Source of the DNA: Microbulbifer sp. MKSA007
Lineage (GTDB): Bacteria > Pseudomonadota > Gammaproteobacteria > Pseudomonadales > Cellvibrionaceae
Direction of reading: 5' to 3'
Assembly (NCBI GenBank): GCA_032615215.1
Contig: CP128433.1
Location: forward strand, 186,001-250,000
DNA length: 64,000 nucleotides
In this document: positions 1-10,142 of the stretch, in pieces
How positions within the stretch are numbered: the stretch's first letter is position 1
How the letters are laid out: the number at the start of each line of letters is the position of its first letter
Made by a program: the position numbers and the translations under genes
The notes under the pieces: model-generated
The model's input: only the letters and a program-made list of their open reading frames with translations
The model's database searches: none
What the model was told of the DNA's origin: nothing

Positions 1-1
1 G

Positions 2-730
2 AAACTGCTTGCCCCTCTGGATGGCTTTGTTGATTACGCGCGAACATTTTTTGCTGAGGGTGGTTGTGGCCTCAATGTGACGGTGCCCTTCAAGCTGCAA
101 GCATTTGAGATGGCGGATAACTTGACCGAGCGGGCTGCGTCAGTGGGAGCGGTGAACACCTTGGCACTGGCCGAAGGTGGAAAGATTCTCGGCGACAACA
201 CCGACGGGACCGGCCTGGTATTTGATATTTGTACCAACTTGGGCTGGGAAATTAAGGATCGGAAAGTTCTCTTACTGGGAGCTGGCGGAGCCGCCCGGGG
301 AGCATTGCTGCCAATCCTTGCGGAAAAACCAGCACATTTACATATTGCCAACCGCACCTCAGAAAAAGCGGTACAGCTTGCGGCAGAATTTTCCCAGTTG
401 GGCGAATTAAGTGGTGGCGGCCTGGAGGAATTGAGAGGCTGCTACGACCTGATTATCAATGCGAGTTCCGCAAGCCTTGGCGGTGTGCTGCCGCCGCTTC
501 CTGAAGGCTGTGTCGCCAGTCATGGTAAAGCTTACGACATGATGTACGCCGCCGAGCCAACGCCTTTTTTACAATGGGCGCGTGGACAGGGCGCAGAGAG
601 TGCTGATGGCCTTGGGATGTTGGTAGAGCAGGCCGCTGAGTCATTTTTACTGTGGCGTGGTGTACGTCCTGAAACAGCGCCGATCATGGCCAAGTTGCGC
701 CGGGCCCTCAATCAGACAACCGATAATTAA
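2..730 (+). CDS. aroE: Shikimate dehydrogenase (5' end outside window)
   Basis: Reduces 3-dehydroshikimate to shikimate with NADPH in aromatic amino acid synthesis (cytoplasm). The reading frame is open from the first bases of the window, so the N-terminus lies upstream; about 242 residues are visible. Family marks seen: the substrate/catalytic-lysine motif NVTVPFK, the NTDGTG aspartate motif, the dinucleotide-binding loop GAGGAARG, the NADP-selecting NRT after it, and a C-terminal GLGMLVEQAA helix. This is AroE rather than a YdiB-like paralog by motif, though that distinction is inferred. A small membrane protein gene follows after 15 bases. Confidence 0.95.
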   Translation, partial: KLLAPLDGFVDYARTFFAEGGCGLNVTVPFKLQAFEMADNLTERAASVGAVNTLALAEGGKILGDNTDGTGLVFDICTNLGWEIKDRKVLLLGAGGAARGALLPILAEKPAHLHIANRTSEKAVQLAAEFSQLGELSGGGLEELRGCYDLIINASSASLGGVLPPLPEGCVASHGKAYDMMYAAEPTPFLQWARGQGAESADGLGMLVEQAAESFLLWRGVRPETAPIMAKLRRALNQTTDN

Positions 731-745
731 AAGAGAGAAAGCGTT

Positions 746-1147
746 GTGCGTGATATTGTGCGAAACCTGTCGATTTGTTTTGCTGTGGGGTGTTTCGGTG
801 GGCTCTGCTATGCCGTGGGGCTATGGGCCATGGGGCGGTATGGCTTCACCCAGTTTCTAGGGGTAGATTTGGCGCCATCCCTGAGCAATGCCTACCTGTA
901 CCAGCGCGTAGTTTGGGGTGGAGTTTTCGGGCTGCTGTTTTTGTTGCCTTTGCGCAACGCCTGGTTAATAAGGGGCTTCCTCTTATCCCTGGTGCCGGCA
1001 GGGTTGATGCTGTTGTATCTTCTGCCGCAGAGAGGTTATGACTACGGTGCTCTGGTACTGGGACAAATGACGCCCCTGGTTATCGTTCTAGCTTGTGCCA
1101 TTGGCGGCATAGGTGCATCGGCACTGCTGCGGCTACAGGGTAAATAG
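746..1147 (+). CDS. Small four-helix membrane protein, unknown function
   Basis: 133 residues starting at GTG, preceded by an AGAGAGAAAG purine stretch. The sequence is dominated by about four hydrophobic segments (near residues 10-30, 48-70, 74-94 and 105-128), so it is an inner membrane protein. No catalytic motif is recognisable. It follows aroE closely and is probably co-transcribed. Function unknown. Confidence 0.75.
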   Translation: MRDIVRNLSICFAVGCFGGLCYAVGLWAMGRYGFTQFLGVDLAPSLSNAYLYQRVVWGGVFGLLFLLPLRNAWLIRGFLLSLVPAGLMLLYLLPQRGYDYGALVLGQMTPLVIVLACAIGGIGASALLRLQGK

Positions 1148-1179
1148 TGAGGAGGCCTTGGTTGCCAAGGCCTGCCACA

Positions 1180-1698
1180 TCACTGTTTAAATTCGATCTC
1201 AACCAGGCTGCAGCTTTGGGTATATCCCATAGCCCGCTTGATTGTGGGGAAGACCGACGCGGTAGCGACGCTGACCCCCAGCTCGATTCTCTGTCGGTTA
1301 TCCAGTTGTGCACCTATCCGTTCATTGAGAACAGGATCGATCGTTTTGTAGCTGGCCACGGCTGTTGCAAAATCAAAAATGTCCTGCAAGTTCTCAGGCA
1401 GGCCGCTGCCGCCTTGGATACAAGCTTTCACCAAGTGGGGTTCAACACCAGCCTCTAGGGCCATACGCACATTCAGTTGCAGGCACATGCCGCAATCAGC
1501 TACTTGCATTGCCGCTATCTTACTCACCCAAAAAACATCAATAGGTAAAAACTCCCTGTGCATGGATAGGGGCTGAAAATTTCTAAATTTTTCAAAGCCT
1601 TCAGGAGAGCCCTGAAGAAACTCGCGCAAGTAGTCCATGTCATAGCGGTATTTTTGGGAGAAGGCCTCCATTTCCTGGAGGTATTGCTCTTTCGACAT
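1180..1698 (-). CDS. Carboxymuconolactone decarboxylase / AhpD-family protein
   Basis: 172 residues. Start chosen at 1698 because AGGAG lies 8 bases upstream; a longer frame exists but its extension has no family similarity. The central part carries the AhpD-type redox pair in DCGMC (CxxC) followed by LNVRMALEAGV, as in CMD-fold peroxidase-like proteins. Such proteins act as alkylhydroperoxidases or as related carbon-acid enzymes; the substrate here is unknown. The gene lies downstream of a LysR regulator on the same strand with an 85-base gap, which suggests co-regulation. Confidence 0.8.
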   Translation of the reverse strand: MSKEQYLQEMEAFSQKYRYDMDYLREFLQGSPEGFEKFRNFQPLSMHREFLPIDVFWVSKIAAMQVADCGMCLQLNVRMALEAGVEPHLVKACIQGGSGLPENLQDIFDFATAVASYKTIDPVLNERIGAQLDNRQRIELGVSVATASVFPTIKRAMGYTQSCSLVEIEFKQ

Positions 1699-1783
1699 AG
1701 TTTGGCTCCTAATCAAGTCGGATTGAGTCACAGACCATCGGCCTACAACGCCAAGTCTTATGTAAAAGCCTGATAGGTAAAAA

Positions 1784-2698
1784 TTAGTTTCTATCGGATA
1801 TTTCGATAGGTGGGCTGTAAAAGTTACCGTAGAGTCGCCGGGCCTCTCGGGCAAACCATTGCGCAGCTAAGCCTTGTGGCGTCTGCTTGGACCAGAGCAG
1901 ATCCACACCGAGGCTCCAGGTATTGAGAGAACCGGTTAAGTTGAGCTCAACCAACCTGCCGCTTTTTAAAAAGGGCCGGGCCAGTTCGTAGGGCGCATTG
2001 ACCCACCCAACCCCCTTACATGCCAGATCCAGGGCCTGTAGCAGAGAATCACTCCGCCAAGTCTGTGCAGAGAGCTGCCAACGGTACCTTTGGGATTCTG
2101 GTGCTGTGGTGATCTGTCGGTGCTGGGCCGCTTCATTCAATGAGGATTGTTTTTTCTGGGCAAGGGGATGTTCCGGGCAGGCCAGGCTAAGTACCCGCTG
2201 TTGTCCCAGGTTACTGGTATCCAGCGAGCTGGGATAGGAATCCCTTGAGGTGACAAAGGCAAAATCGGCTTCACCCAGTGTCACCTGCTGGACTGCTTCC
2301 TCCCCAGTAACACTGCCGAGCTGAAGCTCAGTATGCGGAAAGCGCTCGCTGAAAGTTACCAGCATATCGTTGAGTCGATCTGGCATTACCAGCTCTTCAA
2401 ATAATATATTGAGCTGGGGCTCCTCTCCCCGCTGGAAGGAAATTGCCGCTTGTTGGAAGCGCTGCAACTGCCCCAACGATTGACGTGCTAATGGTAGTAA
2501 TGCCAAAGCGGCGGCGGTGGGTTGGGGATATTTCCCTTCGCGGTTAAATAGAGTCAGCCCCAGGTCGAGTTCAAGATTTTGAATCAAGCTGCTTACAGAA
2601 GACTGAGCCCGGCCCACTTCGCGAGCAACCGCCGAAAAAGATCCGACTTCACAGGAGCGCACAAAAATATGCAGCTGGTCCATATTCAGGTTAAGCAT
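1784..2698 (-). CDS. LysR-family transcriptional regulator
   Basis: 304 residues. The N-terminal 60 residues form a LysR winged helix-turn-helix (DQLHIFVRSCEVGSFSAVAR, then the recognition helix AQSSVSSLIQNLE). An alternative start five residues in (MDQLHIF) is equally likely. The rest fits a periplasmic-binding-like effector domain. Placed just upstream of the AhpD-like gene on the same strand, which is a likely target. The effector is unknown. Confidence 0.9.
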   Translation of the reverse strand: MLNLNMDQLHIFVRSCEVGSFSAVAREVGRAQSSVSSLIQNLELDLGLTLFNREGKYPQPTAAALALLPLARQSLGQLQRFQQAAISFQRGEEPQLNILFEELVMPDRLNDMLVTFSERFPHTELQLGSVTGEEAVQQVTLGEADFAFVTSRDSYPSSLDTSNLGQQRVLSLACPEHPLAQKKQSSLNEAAQHRQITTAPESQRYRWQLSAQTWRSDSLLQALDLACKGVGWVNAPYELARPFLKSGRLVELNLTGSLNTWSLGVDLLWSKQTPQGLAAQWFAREARRLYGNFYSPPIEISDRN

Positions 2699-2717
2699 AG
2701 CGGGGAGCCGGCTGTGA

Positions 2718-3272
2718 CTATGGTTGCTGCTTAAGGAGATACTGATCTTTCAGTTTCACGTAGTTTTCAGCGGAATACTTAAAGAAAGCCTTTTCCTTGT
2801 CAGACAGGGGGCGCGCCTTTTTGCAGGGGGCGCCTACGTAGAGATAACCACTCTCCAGGGTTTTACCGGGCGGAACCAGTGCTCCGGCTGCCAGTACGAC
2901 ATCGTCCTCAATAATGGCTCCGTCGAGAACAATAGATCCGATACCAATTAAGATCCGGTTGCCGATGGTACAACCGTGCAGGCAGGCTTTATGACCGATA
3001 GTGACATCTTCGCCAATGGTCAGCGGCCAACCGTCGGCGTTGAATGGTCCCGCATGGGTGATATGGAGAACAGCCCCATCCTGTACACTGGTTCGCGCGC
3101 CGATGCGGATCTTATGCATATCACCGCGCACAACGGCCATGGGCCATACGGAGCAATCATCCCCCAGGGTAACGTCACCAATGACTGCGGATTGCGGATC
3201 GATATATACGCTGTCGCCAAGTTCTGGAAACTTCTCGCCGTGGGAATCATCGTGGCTGCGCAGTGGGGACAT
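2718..3272 (-). CDS. Gamma-class carbonic anhydrase-like hexapeptide protein
   Basis: 184 residues from the start at 3272, which has AGGAG upstream; an upstream in-frame start has none. Left-handed beta-helix hexapeptide repeats run through the middle (SAVIGDVTLGDDCSVWP, then IGEDVTIGHKACLHGCTIG). Histidines expected as metal ligands are present in HITH and GHKACLHG. Resembles YrdA/PaaY and archaeal Cam-type proteins. Carbonic anhydrase activity is inferred from the family and not all members are active. Divergent from prlC, as in Pseudomonas-type genomes. Confidence 0.88.
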   Translation of the reverse strand: MSPLRSHDDSHGEKFPELGDSVYIDPQSAVIGDVTLGDDCSVWPMAVVRGDMHKIRIGARTSVQDGAVLHITHAGPFNADGWPLTIGEDVTIGHKACLHGCTIGNRILIGIGSIVLDGAIIEDDVVLAAGALVPPGKTLESGYLYVGAPCKKARPLSDKEKAFFKYSAENYVKLKDQYLLKQQP

Positions 3273-3337
3273 AAATAAGCTCCTGTACAATGAATCCTCT
3301 ATCATAGCTTTATCCTAATTCGAGCACAGAGTCTTAT

Positions 3338-5386
3338 ATGTCCAATCCACTGTTGAATATCCCGCTGCTGCCGCCTTTTGATAATCTCGAGCCCGAGCAG
3401 GTGGAACCCGCCATCGCCGAACTGATTAAAACGTGTGAGCAAACCCTTCAACAGGGATTGGAGACCCCCAGCTGGGATAATACGCTGGTGCCTCTGGAGC
3501 AGGCGGAAGACCAGCTAAATCGAGCCTTCTCCCCAGTCAGTCACCTGAATAGCGTTCTAAGTGGCCCCTGGCGGGCGCCCTATGAGGCCGCTTTAGCCAA
3601 AGTGACGGCTTACTGGACAAAGCAGGGGCAAAATCGTGAACTTTACGACCTGTACCTCCAATTAATGCAGTCGCCCGAGTTTGTAAACTGGCCACAGGCA
3701 CGCAAGAAGTCTTTGGAGCTGGGAGTCAGAGACTTTGAACTTGGTGGTGTAGGCCTTGAAGGAGAGGCCCGTGAAAAGTTTGCCGTTAACAGTCAGCGTT
3801 TGGCGGAGTTATCCAGCCAATTTGCCAACAATGTCCTCGATGCAACCAATGCCTGGACCTGGCATACAAATGATGAAGCTCAGCTTCAGGGGCTTCCTCA
3901 AACTGCTCTTGCCGCTGCACGGAATGCAGCTGAGGCAAAAGGCCTCGATGGGTGGCTGATTACCTTAGAGGGGCCCAGCTTTCTCGCTGTTATGACCCAC
4001 GCTGAAAATAGATCTCTGCGTCGGGATGTCCATTTGGCTTTTGTTAGTCGCGCATCCGAAGTTGGTCCCCAGGCAGGTGAATACGATAACTCCGAAGTGA
4101 TGGAGGCAATTCTCGCATTGCGCGCTGAACAGGCCAGTTTACTGGGAATGAACAGCTATGCGGAGTTGTCATTGGCCAGCAAAATGGCTCCAAATACAGA
4201 GCGGGTTTTGGAATTTCTACAGGATCTGGCAGAACGAGCCAGGCCAGCTGCCCAACGAGAAATGGCTGAGCTGAAAGCGTTTGCTGCAGACCAACTCAGT
4301 ATTGAAGAGTTGCAACCATGGGATGTGGCCTGGGCCGCAGAAAAGCTCAAACAGCAGCGATACGCCATCAGCCAAGAGGAATTGAGGCCCTATTTCCCTT
4401 ACGCCAAAGTCGTTGACGGCCTCTTTACTGTGGTGGATAAATTATTCGGAATCACAGTTGAAGAAGATACCAGCGTTGCTACTTGGCATGCCGACGTGCA
4501 GTTCTTTTGGCTGCTGAGAGATGGCGAAAAGATAGCTGGTTTCTATTTGGATGCGTTCGCGCGTGAGAAAAAGCGTGGCGGGGCCTGGATGGATACAGTA
4601 AGTAGTCGTCGCCACACGCTCAACGGACTCCAGTTGCCTATAGCTTATCTAGTATGTAATTTCAGTCCGGCTGCAGGTGATATCCCCTCACTTTTAACCC
4701 ACACGGAAGTAACCACTTTATTCCATGAATTCGGCCATGGCCTCCACCATATGCTGACACAGATTGATGTGGCAGCAGTTTCTGGTATTAATGGTGTTGC
4801 TTGGGATGCGGTGGAAATGCCCAGCCAATTTCTGGAAAATTGGTGTTGGCAACCCCAGGCTATTTCCATAATTTCTGCACATTTCGAAACTGGAGAGGCC
4901 CTTCCCGAAGCTTTACTGAATAAAATGCTGGCAGCGAAAAATTTCCAATCTGCCATGTTTACAGTACGCCAGTTGGAGTTTGCACTTTTTGATTTTCGCC
5001 TCCATGCCAGCGAAGAGGCATTGACCGCCGATAAAGTTCAGGTTTTACTGGATCAGGTACGAGCAGAGATTGCTGTTGTGCCTATCGCCGCAGAAAACCG
5101 CTTCCAAAATGCTTTTAGCCATATTTTTGCTGGTGGTTATGCCGCAGGATATTACAGCTATAAATGGGCAGAAGTGCTTTCGGCAGATGCTTTTTCTCTA
5201 TTTGAGGAAGATGGTATCTTTAATAGAGAGACGGGAAATAAATTTCTGCACAGTATTTTGGAACAGGGTGGTAGCCGTGATGCGTTGGAGCTGTTTGTTC
5301 AATTCCGTGGACGAGAGCCGCAAATTGATGCCCTATTGCGTCACTCTGGTATCGAGCAGCAAGAGCTGAATATCAGTCCTGTGTAA
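3338..5386 (+). CDS. prlC: Oligopeptidase A (M3 zinc metallopeptidase)
   Basis: 682 residues, close to the usual 680 of E. coli PrlC. Degrades short peptides such as cleaved signal peptides in the cytoplasm. The M3 zinc site FHEFGHGLHH (HExxH) is near residue 465, with the downstream glutamate in the WDAVEMPSQFLENW motif. Starts 33 bases after the end of the divergent gene region and is followed by the yheV-like gene, the usual pairing. Confidence 0.97.
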   Translation: MSNPLLNIPLLPPFDNLEPEQVEPAIAELIKTCEQTLQQGLETPSWDNTLVPLEQAEDQLNRAFSPVSHLNSVLSGPWRAPYEAALAKVTAYWTKQGQNRELYDLYLQLMQSPEFVNWPQARKKSLELGVRDFELGGVGLEGEAREKFAVNSQRLAELSSQFANNVLDATNAWTWHTNDEAQLQGLPQTALAAARNAAEAKGLDGWLITLEGPSFLAVMTHAENRSLRRDVHLAFVSRASEVGPQAGEYDNSEVMEAILALRAEQASLLGMNSYAELSLASKMAPNTERVLEFLQDLAERARPAAQREMAELKAFAADQLSIEELQPWDVAWAAEKLKQQRYAISQEELRPYFPYAKVVDGLFTVVDKLFGITVEEDTSVATWHADVQFFWLLRDGEKIAGFYLDAFAREKKRGGAWMDTVSSRRHTLNGLQLPIAYLVCNFSPAAGDIPSLLTHTEVTTLFHEFGHGLHHMLTQIDVAAVSGINGVAWDAVEMPSQFLENWCWQPQAISIISAHFETGEALPEALLNKMLAAKNFQSAMFTVRQLEFALFDFRLHASEEALTADKVQVLLDQVRAEIAVVPIAAENRFQNAFSHIFAGGYAAGYYSYKWAEVLSADAFSLFEEDGIFNRETGNKFLHSILEQGGSRDALELFVQFRGREPQIDALLRHSGIEQQELNISPV

Positions 5387-5421
5387 CGGATAAGTCAGTC
5401 ATGAAATATTGAGTAGTAGTC

Positions 5422-5700
5422 ATGATGAAGAAAGAAGATTCGGCTGAGTCTGGTAAGATCGTTAAAAAACGCTTTATTGCAGGGGCTGTGTGCCCCCGCT
5501 GTAGCGAAATGGATAAAATTATTAACTATCACAAGGATGGGAAAAATTATAGGGAATGTGTTGCCTGTGGGTTTAAGGATGAAATTCGATTGCAGTCAGC
5601 GCCAACAGAACTGTCTACTCGTGTTAACCAAGATACAGAGAAAGATATTCACGAGGAGCCAGTGAAACTTATCCAACCCACAAGTAGCCGTAAAAAGTGA
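5422..5700 (+). CDS. yheV: YheV-like zinc-ribbon protein (DUF2387)
   Basis: 92 residues, longer than E. coli YheV because of a polar C-terminal tail. Two CxxC pairs (VCPRC and ECVACG) form a zinc ribbon; the spacing and the KKRFIAGAVCP lead-in match the family. Lies 35 bases after prlC, the conserved neighbour of this family. Molecular role unknown. Its stop overlaps the next start (GTGA). Confidence 0.9.
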   Translation: MMKKEDSAESGKIVKKRFIAGAVCPRCSEMDKIINYHKDGKNYRECVACGFKDEIRLQSAPTELSTRVNQDTEKDIHEEPVKLIQPTSSRKK

Positions 5701-6527
5701 AAAAAATATTTTTTATACTGGTGGTTTTTATTACGGTTGCGATCATAGGTCTCTATGGCCTTGATCGCCATCGAAAAAATACAGAACGGCAGAGAGAACA
5801 AGTTGCCTATCTACTAACGAGCTGTGTGAATCAGGGGATACTTACGTTATTCCGTTTACAGGCTAATGACTGGAAAGCCCATCCAGATTTTTACATTGAA
5901 GAGGAAAATAGGTTGGGAGTGGCTGTAAAAGCTTTACCTGATCAAATCCTTAAAGGAGAATCTTTTGAAAAGTGGAGACATGCAATAAAGATTTGTGACA
6001 AGCTCACAAGGAATAGCAATTTGCAACATGTCACTATTTTTCGCCCCCTAGGCGATTTCTCCGAAAAGGAAATCTCCAATATATATACCTTGAAAGATCG
6101 CGGTGCTCTGCGGAAGCGGGAAAAGACTATTCACGCACTATATGAATCAGCAGAAGCTGCTGCTCGCTATATGAAAGACCTAAAGCGTGATATCAACACG
6201 CAATTAAAAGCCTTTCGTTTTTCAGATGAAGAGCGCGAATTAACTCTTCAAAGAATCAGTTCTCAGGTTTTAGATAATTACCAACAAGGTAATTTTTCCA
6301 AAAAGCAGGCAGATACCTATCTGGAAAGGGTATCTCTTTTTTACAAAACCATGGCCGAGAACCCAAAGTCCTACAGTGTCCGAAATGGCAGCCTATATTT
6401 TTATAGCCAAGAATTAAAGCAGAAGGTTGAAGACTTATATAATGCTGTCATCCAGGGAGAAGGAGCGTTTTATGGAAATTTTAAGCAAATTTTAGTGCAA
6501 AAACAGGTGCGGTCTTCAAGCTATTAA
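5697..6527 (+). CDS. Membrane-anchored protein of unknown function
   Basis: 276 residues, GTG start overlapping the yheV-like stop, so translation is probably coupled. One N-terminal transmembrane segment (residues 4-22) is followed by a highly charged, helix-rich, probably periplasmic or cytoplasmic domain with many Lys/Glu. No recognised domain or catalytic motif. Base composition is visibly more A+T-rich than prlC. Function unknown. Confidence 0.75.
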   Translation: MKKIFFILVVFITVAIIGLYGLDRHRKNTERQREQVAYLLTSCVNQGILTLFRLQANDWKAHPDFYIEEENRLGVAVKALPDQILKGESFEKWRHAIKICDKLTRNSNLQHVTIFRPLGDFSEKEISNIYTLKDRGALRKREKTIHALYESAEAAARYMKDLKRDINTQLKAFRFSDEERELTLQRISSQVLDNYQQGNFSKKQADTYLERVSLFYKTMAENPKSYSVRNGSLYFYSQELKQKVEDLYNAVIQGEGAFYGNFKQILVQKQVRSSSY

Positions 6528-6532
6528 AAATG

Positions 6533-6574
6533 TGAGCGGGCTTTATTATTTGTTGCTTTGCCCGCTCATTATTT
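6533..6574 (+). terminator. Hairpin terminator after the prlC unit
   Basis: Nine-base inverted repeat TGAGCGGGC / GCCCGCTCA with an 18-base loop, followed by TTATTTA. It lies six bases after the stop of the preceding gene. The U-tract is weak, so efficiency is uncertain. Confidence 0.6.
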
Positions 6575-6738
6575 ACCAACCTGAGATTATAGCTTTAAAT
6601 GTGTTTGTAGCATCGTAAGAGATTTACTATTTTGATAGTGAGTAATCCTGACTGAAATAGTTAATTTCTCAATCGCAAAATTTGTCACATTCTGTTATTT
6701 ATACATTAAAAAATAACTCTAAATATCCTGCCACAGTT

Positions 6739-8087
6739 TTACTGTAATTTACGTATCCAGGAATTGGTTACAATGTAGTATTGAAAATATACTATGAGTC
6801 CTAAAGATCGTGCTCCGATCCACAAAAACAAGCTGAACCATATGCCTGTATTCCCCCAATCCCTTGTAAACCACCAGGCGGGAAAGAAAACCAGTACTGA
6901 GGCTATAAACATAGTATTACGCATATCGCGACTTCTCCCAGCACCGATAAAAACACCATCGAGCTGATAGCTCCAAACCGCTAATAAAGGTAGTGCACAG
7001 AGCCACCAATATACCTGTTCCGCTTGGTGAATTACTGGTTTGATATCTGTAAATAAAGATAGAATGAAGGGTTTCCCTGAAACTAGAACCAGCGTAATCA
7101 GGACAGCGCTTCCCAGGGCCCACAAACCTGCACTGCGAACGGTATTTCTGAATAGAGCCGTTGATCTTTTTGCCATGGATTCCCCAACCAAGGCCTCGGT
7201 AGCATGAGCAAAACCATCCAGGGCATAGGAAGTCATCATTAATAACTGTATAAGAATAGCATTTGCAGCAAGTACATTATCACCTTGGGCTGCCCCTTGT
7301 GCAGTAAAAAAGTGAGTGTTAGCAAGAGCAAACAGGTTCTTATAAACAAGTCTGTATTTATCTTTAAAAGATTGATCCATGGGGATGAATCGATCCAGGG
7401 GAGAAGTTTCTTCTGCCCAATTTCTTTGCGTATATAGGACCAGATACCAACATGAACCCTGGAAAGAAGATAGAGACCCAGTAGAAATGCAAAAATATCA
7501 GCGAGTACCGTTGCCGCTGCTGCACCTTTTGCCCCTAGGCCCAGGCCAAGAATAAATAGGAAATCGAGGGCTATGTTCAGTAGATTGGCAGCGAAAAGTA
7601 TATATAGAGGCGCACGGCTATCTTGTCGACCAATAAAAAAACCCAGAATGGCAAAGTTTGCCAGAGCCAGTGGGGCAGATAACAGACGTATTTGTAGGTA
7701 GGCCAGTGCGTGGGGTTGTGCTTCCTGACTGGCATTCATCCACTCAACGATATAGTAGATTAAAGGAGAGGCAACAATAAACAGAATGATTCCCAACCCC
7801 ATGGCTAATACTAGTGCACGTACTAACCATTGAATCCCAAGATCTGTACTCCGAGCCACCAGTCCGGTAGTACCCATGCGCAGAAACCCAAATGCCCATA
7901 AAAGCATCGACATTACGCTAGCCCCGATAGCTACACCGGATAGGTACTCTGCAGATGGGAGGTGACCAAGAATTGCGGTATCTACTATCCCGAGTAAGGG
8001 CACTGAAATATTACTCAGTATCATTGGCCAAGCCAGATTCCAGACGCGAGACATGGGTTGGGATTCAAGTTTTGTAGAAGAAGGCAT
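6739..8087 (-). CDS. MATE-family (DinF-like) efflux protein, frameshifted
   Basis: Multidrug/toxin extrusion protein of the inner membrane. The N-terminal part (8087 to about 7311) and the C-terminal part (to 6739) are in different frames. Adding one base in the A6 run at 7306-7311 (T6 on the coding strand) joins them into about 449 residues with some 12 transmembrane segments, the expected length. The N-terminus (WPMILSNISVPLLGIVDTAI) and GFLRMGTTGLVAR are typical of DinF. Either a homopolymer assembly error or a recent pseudogene; the pattern in this window favours the first. Confidence 0.85.
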
Positions 8088-8976
8088 AAGTCATAACAAC
8101 TAACGGATAGATTGGCTTCTAGCCGAAATCGGAAAAAGAAAAGCTGTGCAGGCGGATTCTACCAATGGTAACAGTACAGAGCTGATAAGATCCTTTTCCT
8201 AAATCGGTCTCCAAATACTGCTATTAGCAATTCATTTGGTAACGCTTACAAAATCGAAACGAAATATTTGGCGGAAAAATCATTTTGATTGAGTGTAGAT
8301 AGTACAGGATTCTGTATTGATCTGCCTGATAATCCTCAAGCTTATTGAAACTAATCTGCCTTGGTTGTGTGAAGCAGTCAGAATTTAGTATTAGAGATTA
8401 AAAATCGTTGTCAACCTGTGTAAAAGCAATCAGGGGCACTTGAACCCGAGGATTTATACTTCTCTTGGCAGCATTGTTAATGCTTGATTAGTTGTCATCT
8501 TTCACCAAATAAATTGCCATGTCTCTATTTGGTGCGACTTTTTTCTGCTTGTGAAAAAGTATCCTATCAAAGTGGTTAAATTTATTTGTTAATCACCGAA
8601 TTTTTTCACAAAGCGACAACGTTATTCAAAAATGATCCCGATTGACTTTTTCGTGTCGATGTGTTCCTTTTGTACCTGCAGTAGTTGCGACAAATAAAGA
8701 AACTGGTTGTTGGTTGTACCTTTCCGGACGACGGCATCTGGAGTAAAAAATCTTTTACTAAGAATAACAAGTTGCACTGACGGCAGTAACGCGAGGTGGT
8801 CTCCTCGCCCAGTGTATGTAGTCTTGTGTTACTACAGTATGTCCACAAATTTTGTGTGGAATTAATCCTGTTAGGCAGTTGATACAGGTAAAATTCGCTT
8901 ATCCGTGAAGGCCAGTGGCCAAAATAAAAATTACGGGTTTCCCTGAGAGACCCGCAACCACGGAGATCTGTAGGCG
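8088..8976. other. Gene-free interval before the cytochrome oxidase operon
   Basis: 889 bases without a convincing gene; a short minus-strand frame at 8606-8848 lacks family similarity and a ribosome binding site. The only clear structure is a 9-bp inverted repeat, CACCAAATA (8503-8511) / TATTTGGTG (8526-8534), followed by CGAC and six T, a possible terminator or small transcript end. The promoter of the cox operon must lie in the right-hand part, but I could not identify it confidently. Confidence 0.5.
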
Positions 8977-10122
8977 ATGTTGAAAGGCTTTGATCGGCTG
9001 TTCGCCTTGCTGGCTACTTCGCTATCTGCACAAGCGGTGTTAGCGAATGAGCAGGACGTTGAGCGCTGGGGGGTTAATATGCCCCAGGGGGTGACAGAAG
9101 TCGCCCAGACCACCTACGAGTTACACATGCTGATCTTTTGGATTTGTGTGGCTATAGGGGCATTGGTGTTCAGCATCATGTTCTACAGCATGTGGCGTCA
9201 CCGCAAAAGTAAGGGATACCAAGCGGCCCAATTTCATGAGAGCACGGTTGTGGAATTGGTGTGGACTATTATTCCCACCGTCATCCTGATTCTGATGGCG
9301 ATACCGGCCACCAAAACGCTCTATGATATTTACGATACTGAGGAAGAAGATCTCAATATCGTAATCACCGGTTATCAGTGGAAGTGGAAATATGAATATC
9401 GGGGCACTGATGTTTCATTCTTTTCCAGCTTGTCCACTCCCAAAGCTCAAATTGATAACCTCCAGCCTAAGGGTGCTAACTACCTCCTAGAAGTCGATGA
9501 GCCCCTGGTTGTTCCTATCAAGAAAAAAATCCGCTTCCTGATTACTGCCAATGATGTGATACATGCGTGGTGGGTCCCAGATCTAGCCGTTAAAAAAGAT
9601 GCTATCCCCGGTTTTATCAATGATGCCTGGACGCGTATTGAGGAGCCGGGAATATATCGCGGGCAGTGTGCTGAATTGTGCGGAAAAGACCATGGATTTA
9701 TGCCTATTGTTGTGAAAGCAGTACCACAGGCTGAATACGATGCCTGGTTGAGTTCTCGTGCAGCAGAAGCCATAAAAATGCGTGAACTTACAGCGAAGAC
9801 ATTTACCTTCGAAGAGCTTTTTGCTCAGGGTGAAAAAGTCTATACACGCACATGTGCCGCCTGCCACCAGCCGAACGGGCAGGGAGTACCCGGAGTATTC
9901 CCGGCAATTGCTGGCTCAAAAATTGCTACCGGTCCCCTCAATGGCCACTTAGATATCGTTATCGATGGTTCTACGGTAAACCCCGCAATGCAGGCTTTTG
10001 GTGAGCAGCTATCAGAAGTGGATCTGGCTGCGGTAATTACTTACCAGCGAAACGCTTTCGGCAATGAGATGGGTGATACCGTCCAACCCGTAGATATCCT
10101 CAACTTTAAGAATAAGCAGTAA
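8977..10122 (+). CDS. coxB: Cytochrome c oxidase subunit II with fused cytochrome c domain
   Basis: 381 residues. A signal/leader is followed by two transmembrane helices, then the cupredoxin domain with CuA ligands (histidine in DVIHAWW and the cluster CAELCGKDHGFM), then a C-terminal cytochrome c domain with heme site CAACH near residue 293 and a distal methionine in NPAMQAF. This is the caa3-type architecture, which lets subunit II accept electrons through its own heme. Start preceded by GGAG. First gene of the coxB-coxA-ctaG-coxC run. Confidence 0.97.
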   Translation: MLKGFDRLFALLATSLSAQAVLANEQDVERWGVNMPQGVTEVAQTTYELHMLIFWICVAIGALVFSIMFYSMWRHRKSKGYQAAQFHESTVVELVWTIIPTVILILMAIPATKTLYDIYDTEEEDLNIVITGYQWKWKYEYRGTDVSFFSSLSTPKAQIDNLQPKGANYLLEVDEPLVVPIKKKIRFLITANDVIHAWWVPDLAVKKDAIPGFINDAWTRIEEPGIYRGQCAELCGKDHGFMPIVVKAVPQAEYDAWLSSRAAEAIKMRELTAKTFTFEELFAQGEKVYTRTCAACHQPNGQGVPGVFPAIAGSKIATGPLNGHLDIVIDGSTVNPAMQAFGEQLSEVDLAAVITYQRNAFGNEMGDTVQPVDILNFKNKQ

Positions 10123-10142
10123 GCGCCCGGAGGAATTTAAGA

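Noticed and set aside
6739..8087. Two separate MATE-type half proteins
   Set aside because: Both halves align to consecutive parts of one transporter and join exactly with one added base, so this is one gene.
8606..8848. Minus-strand frame of 80 residues upstream of coxB
   Set aside because: No start signal or family similarity; the hydrophobicity and amino acid use look random.
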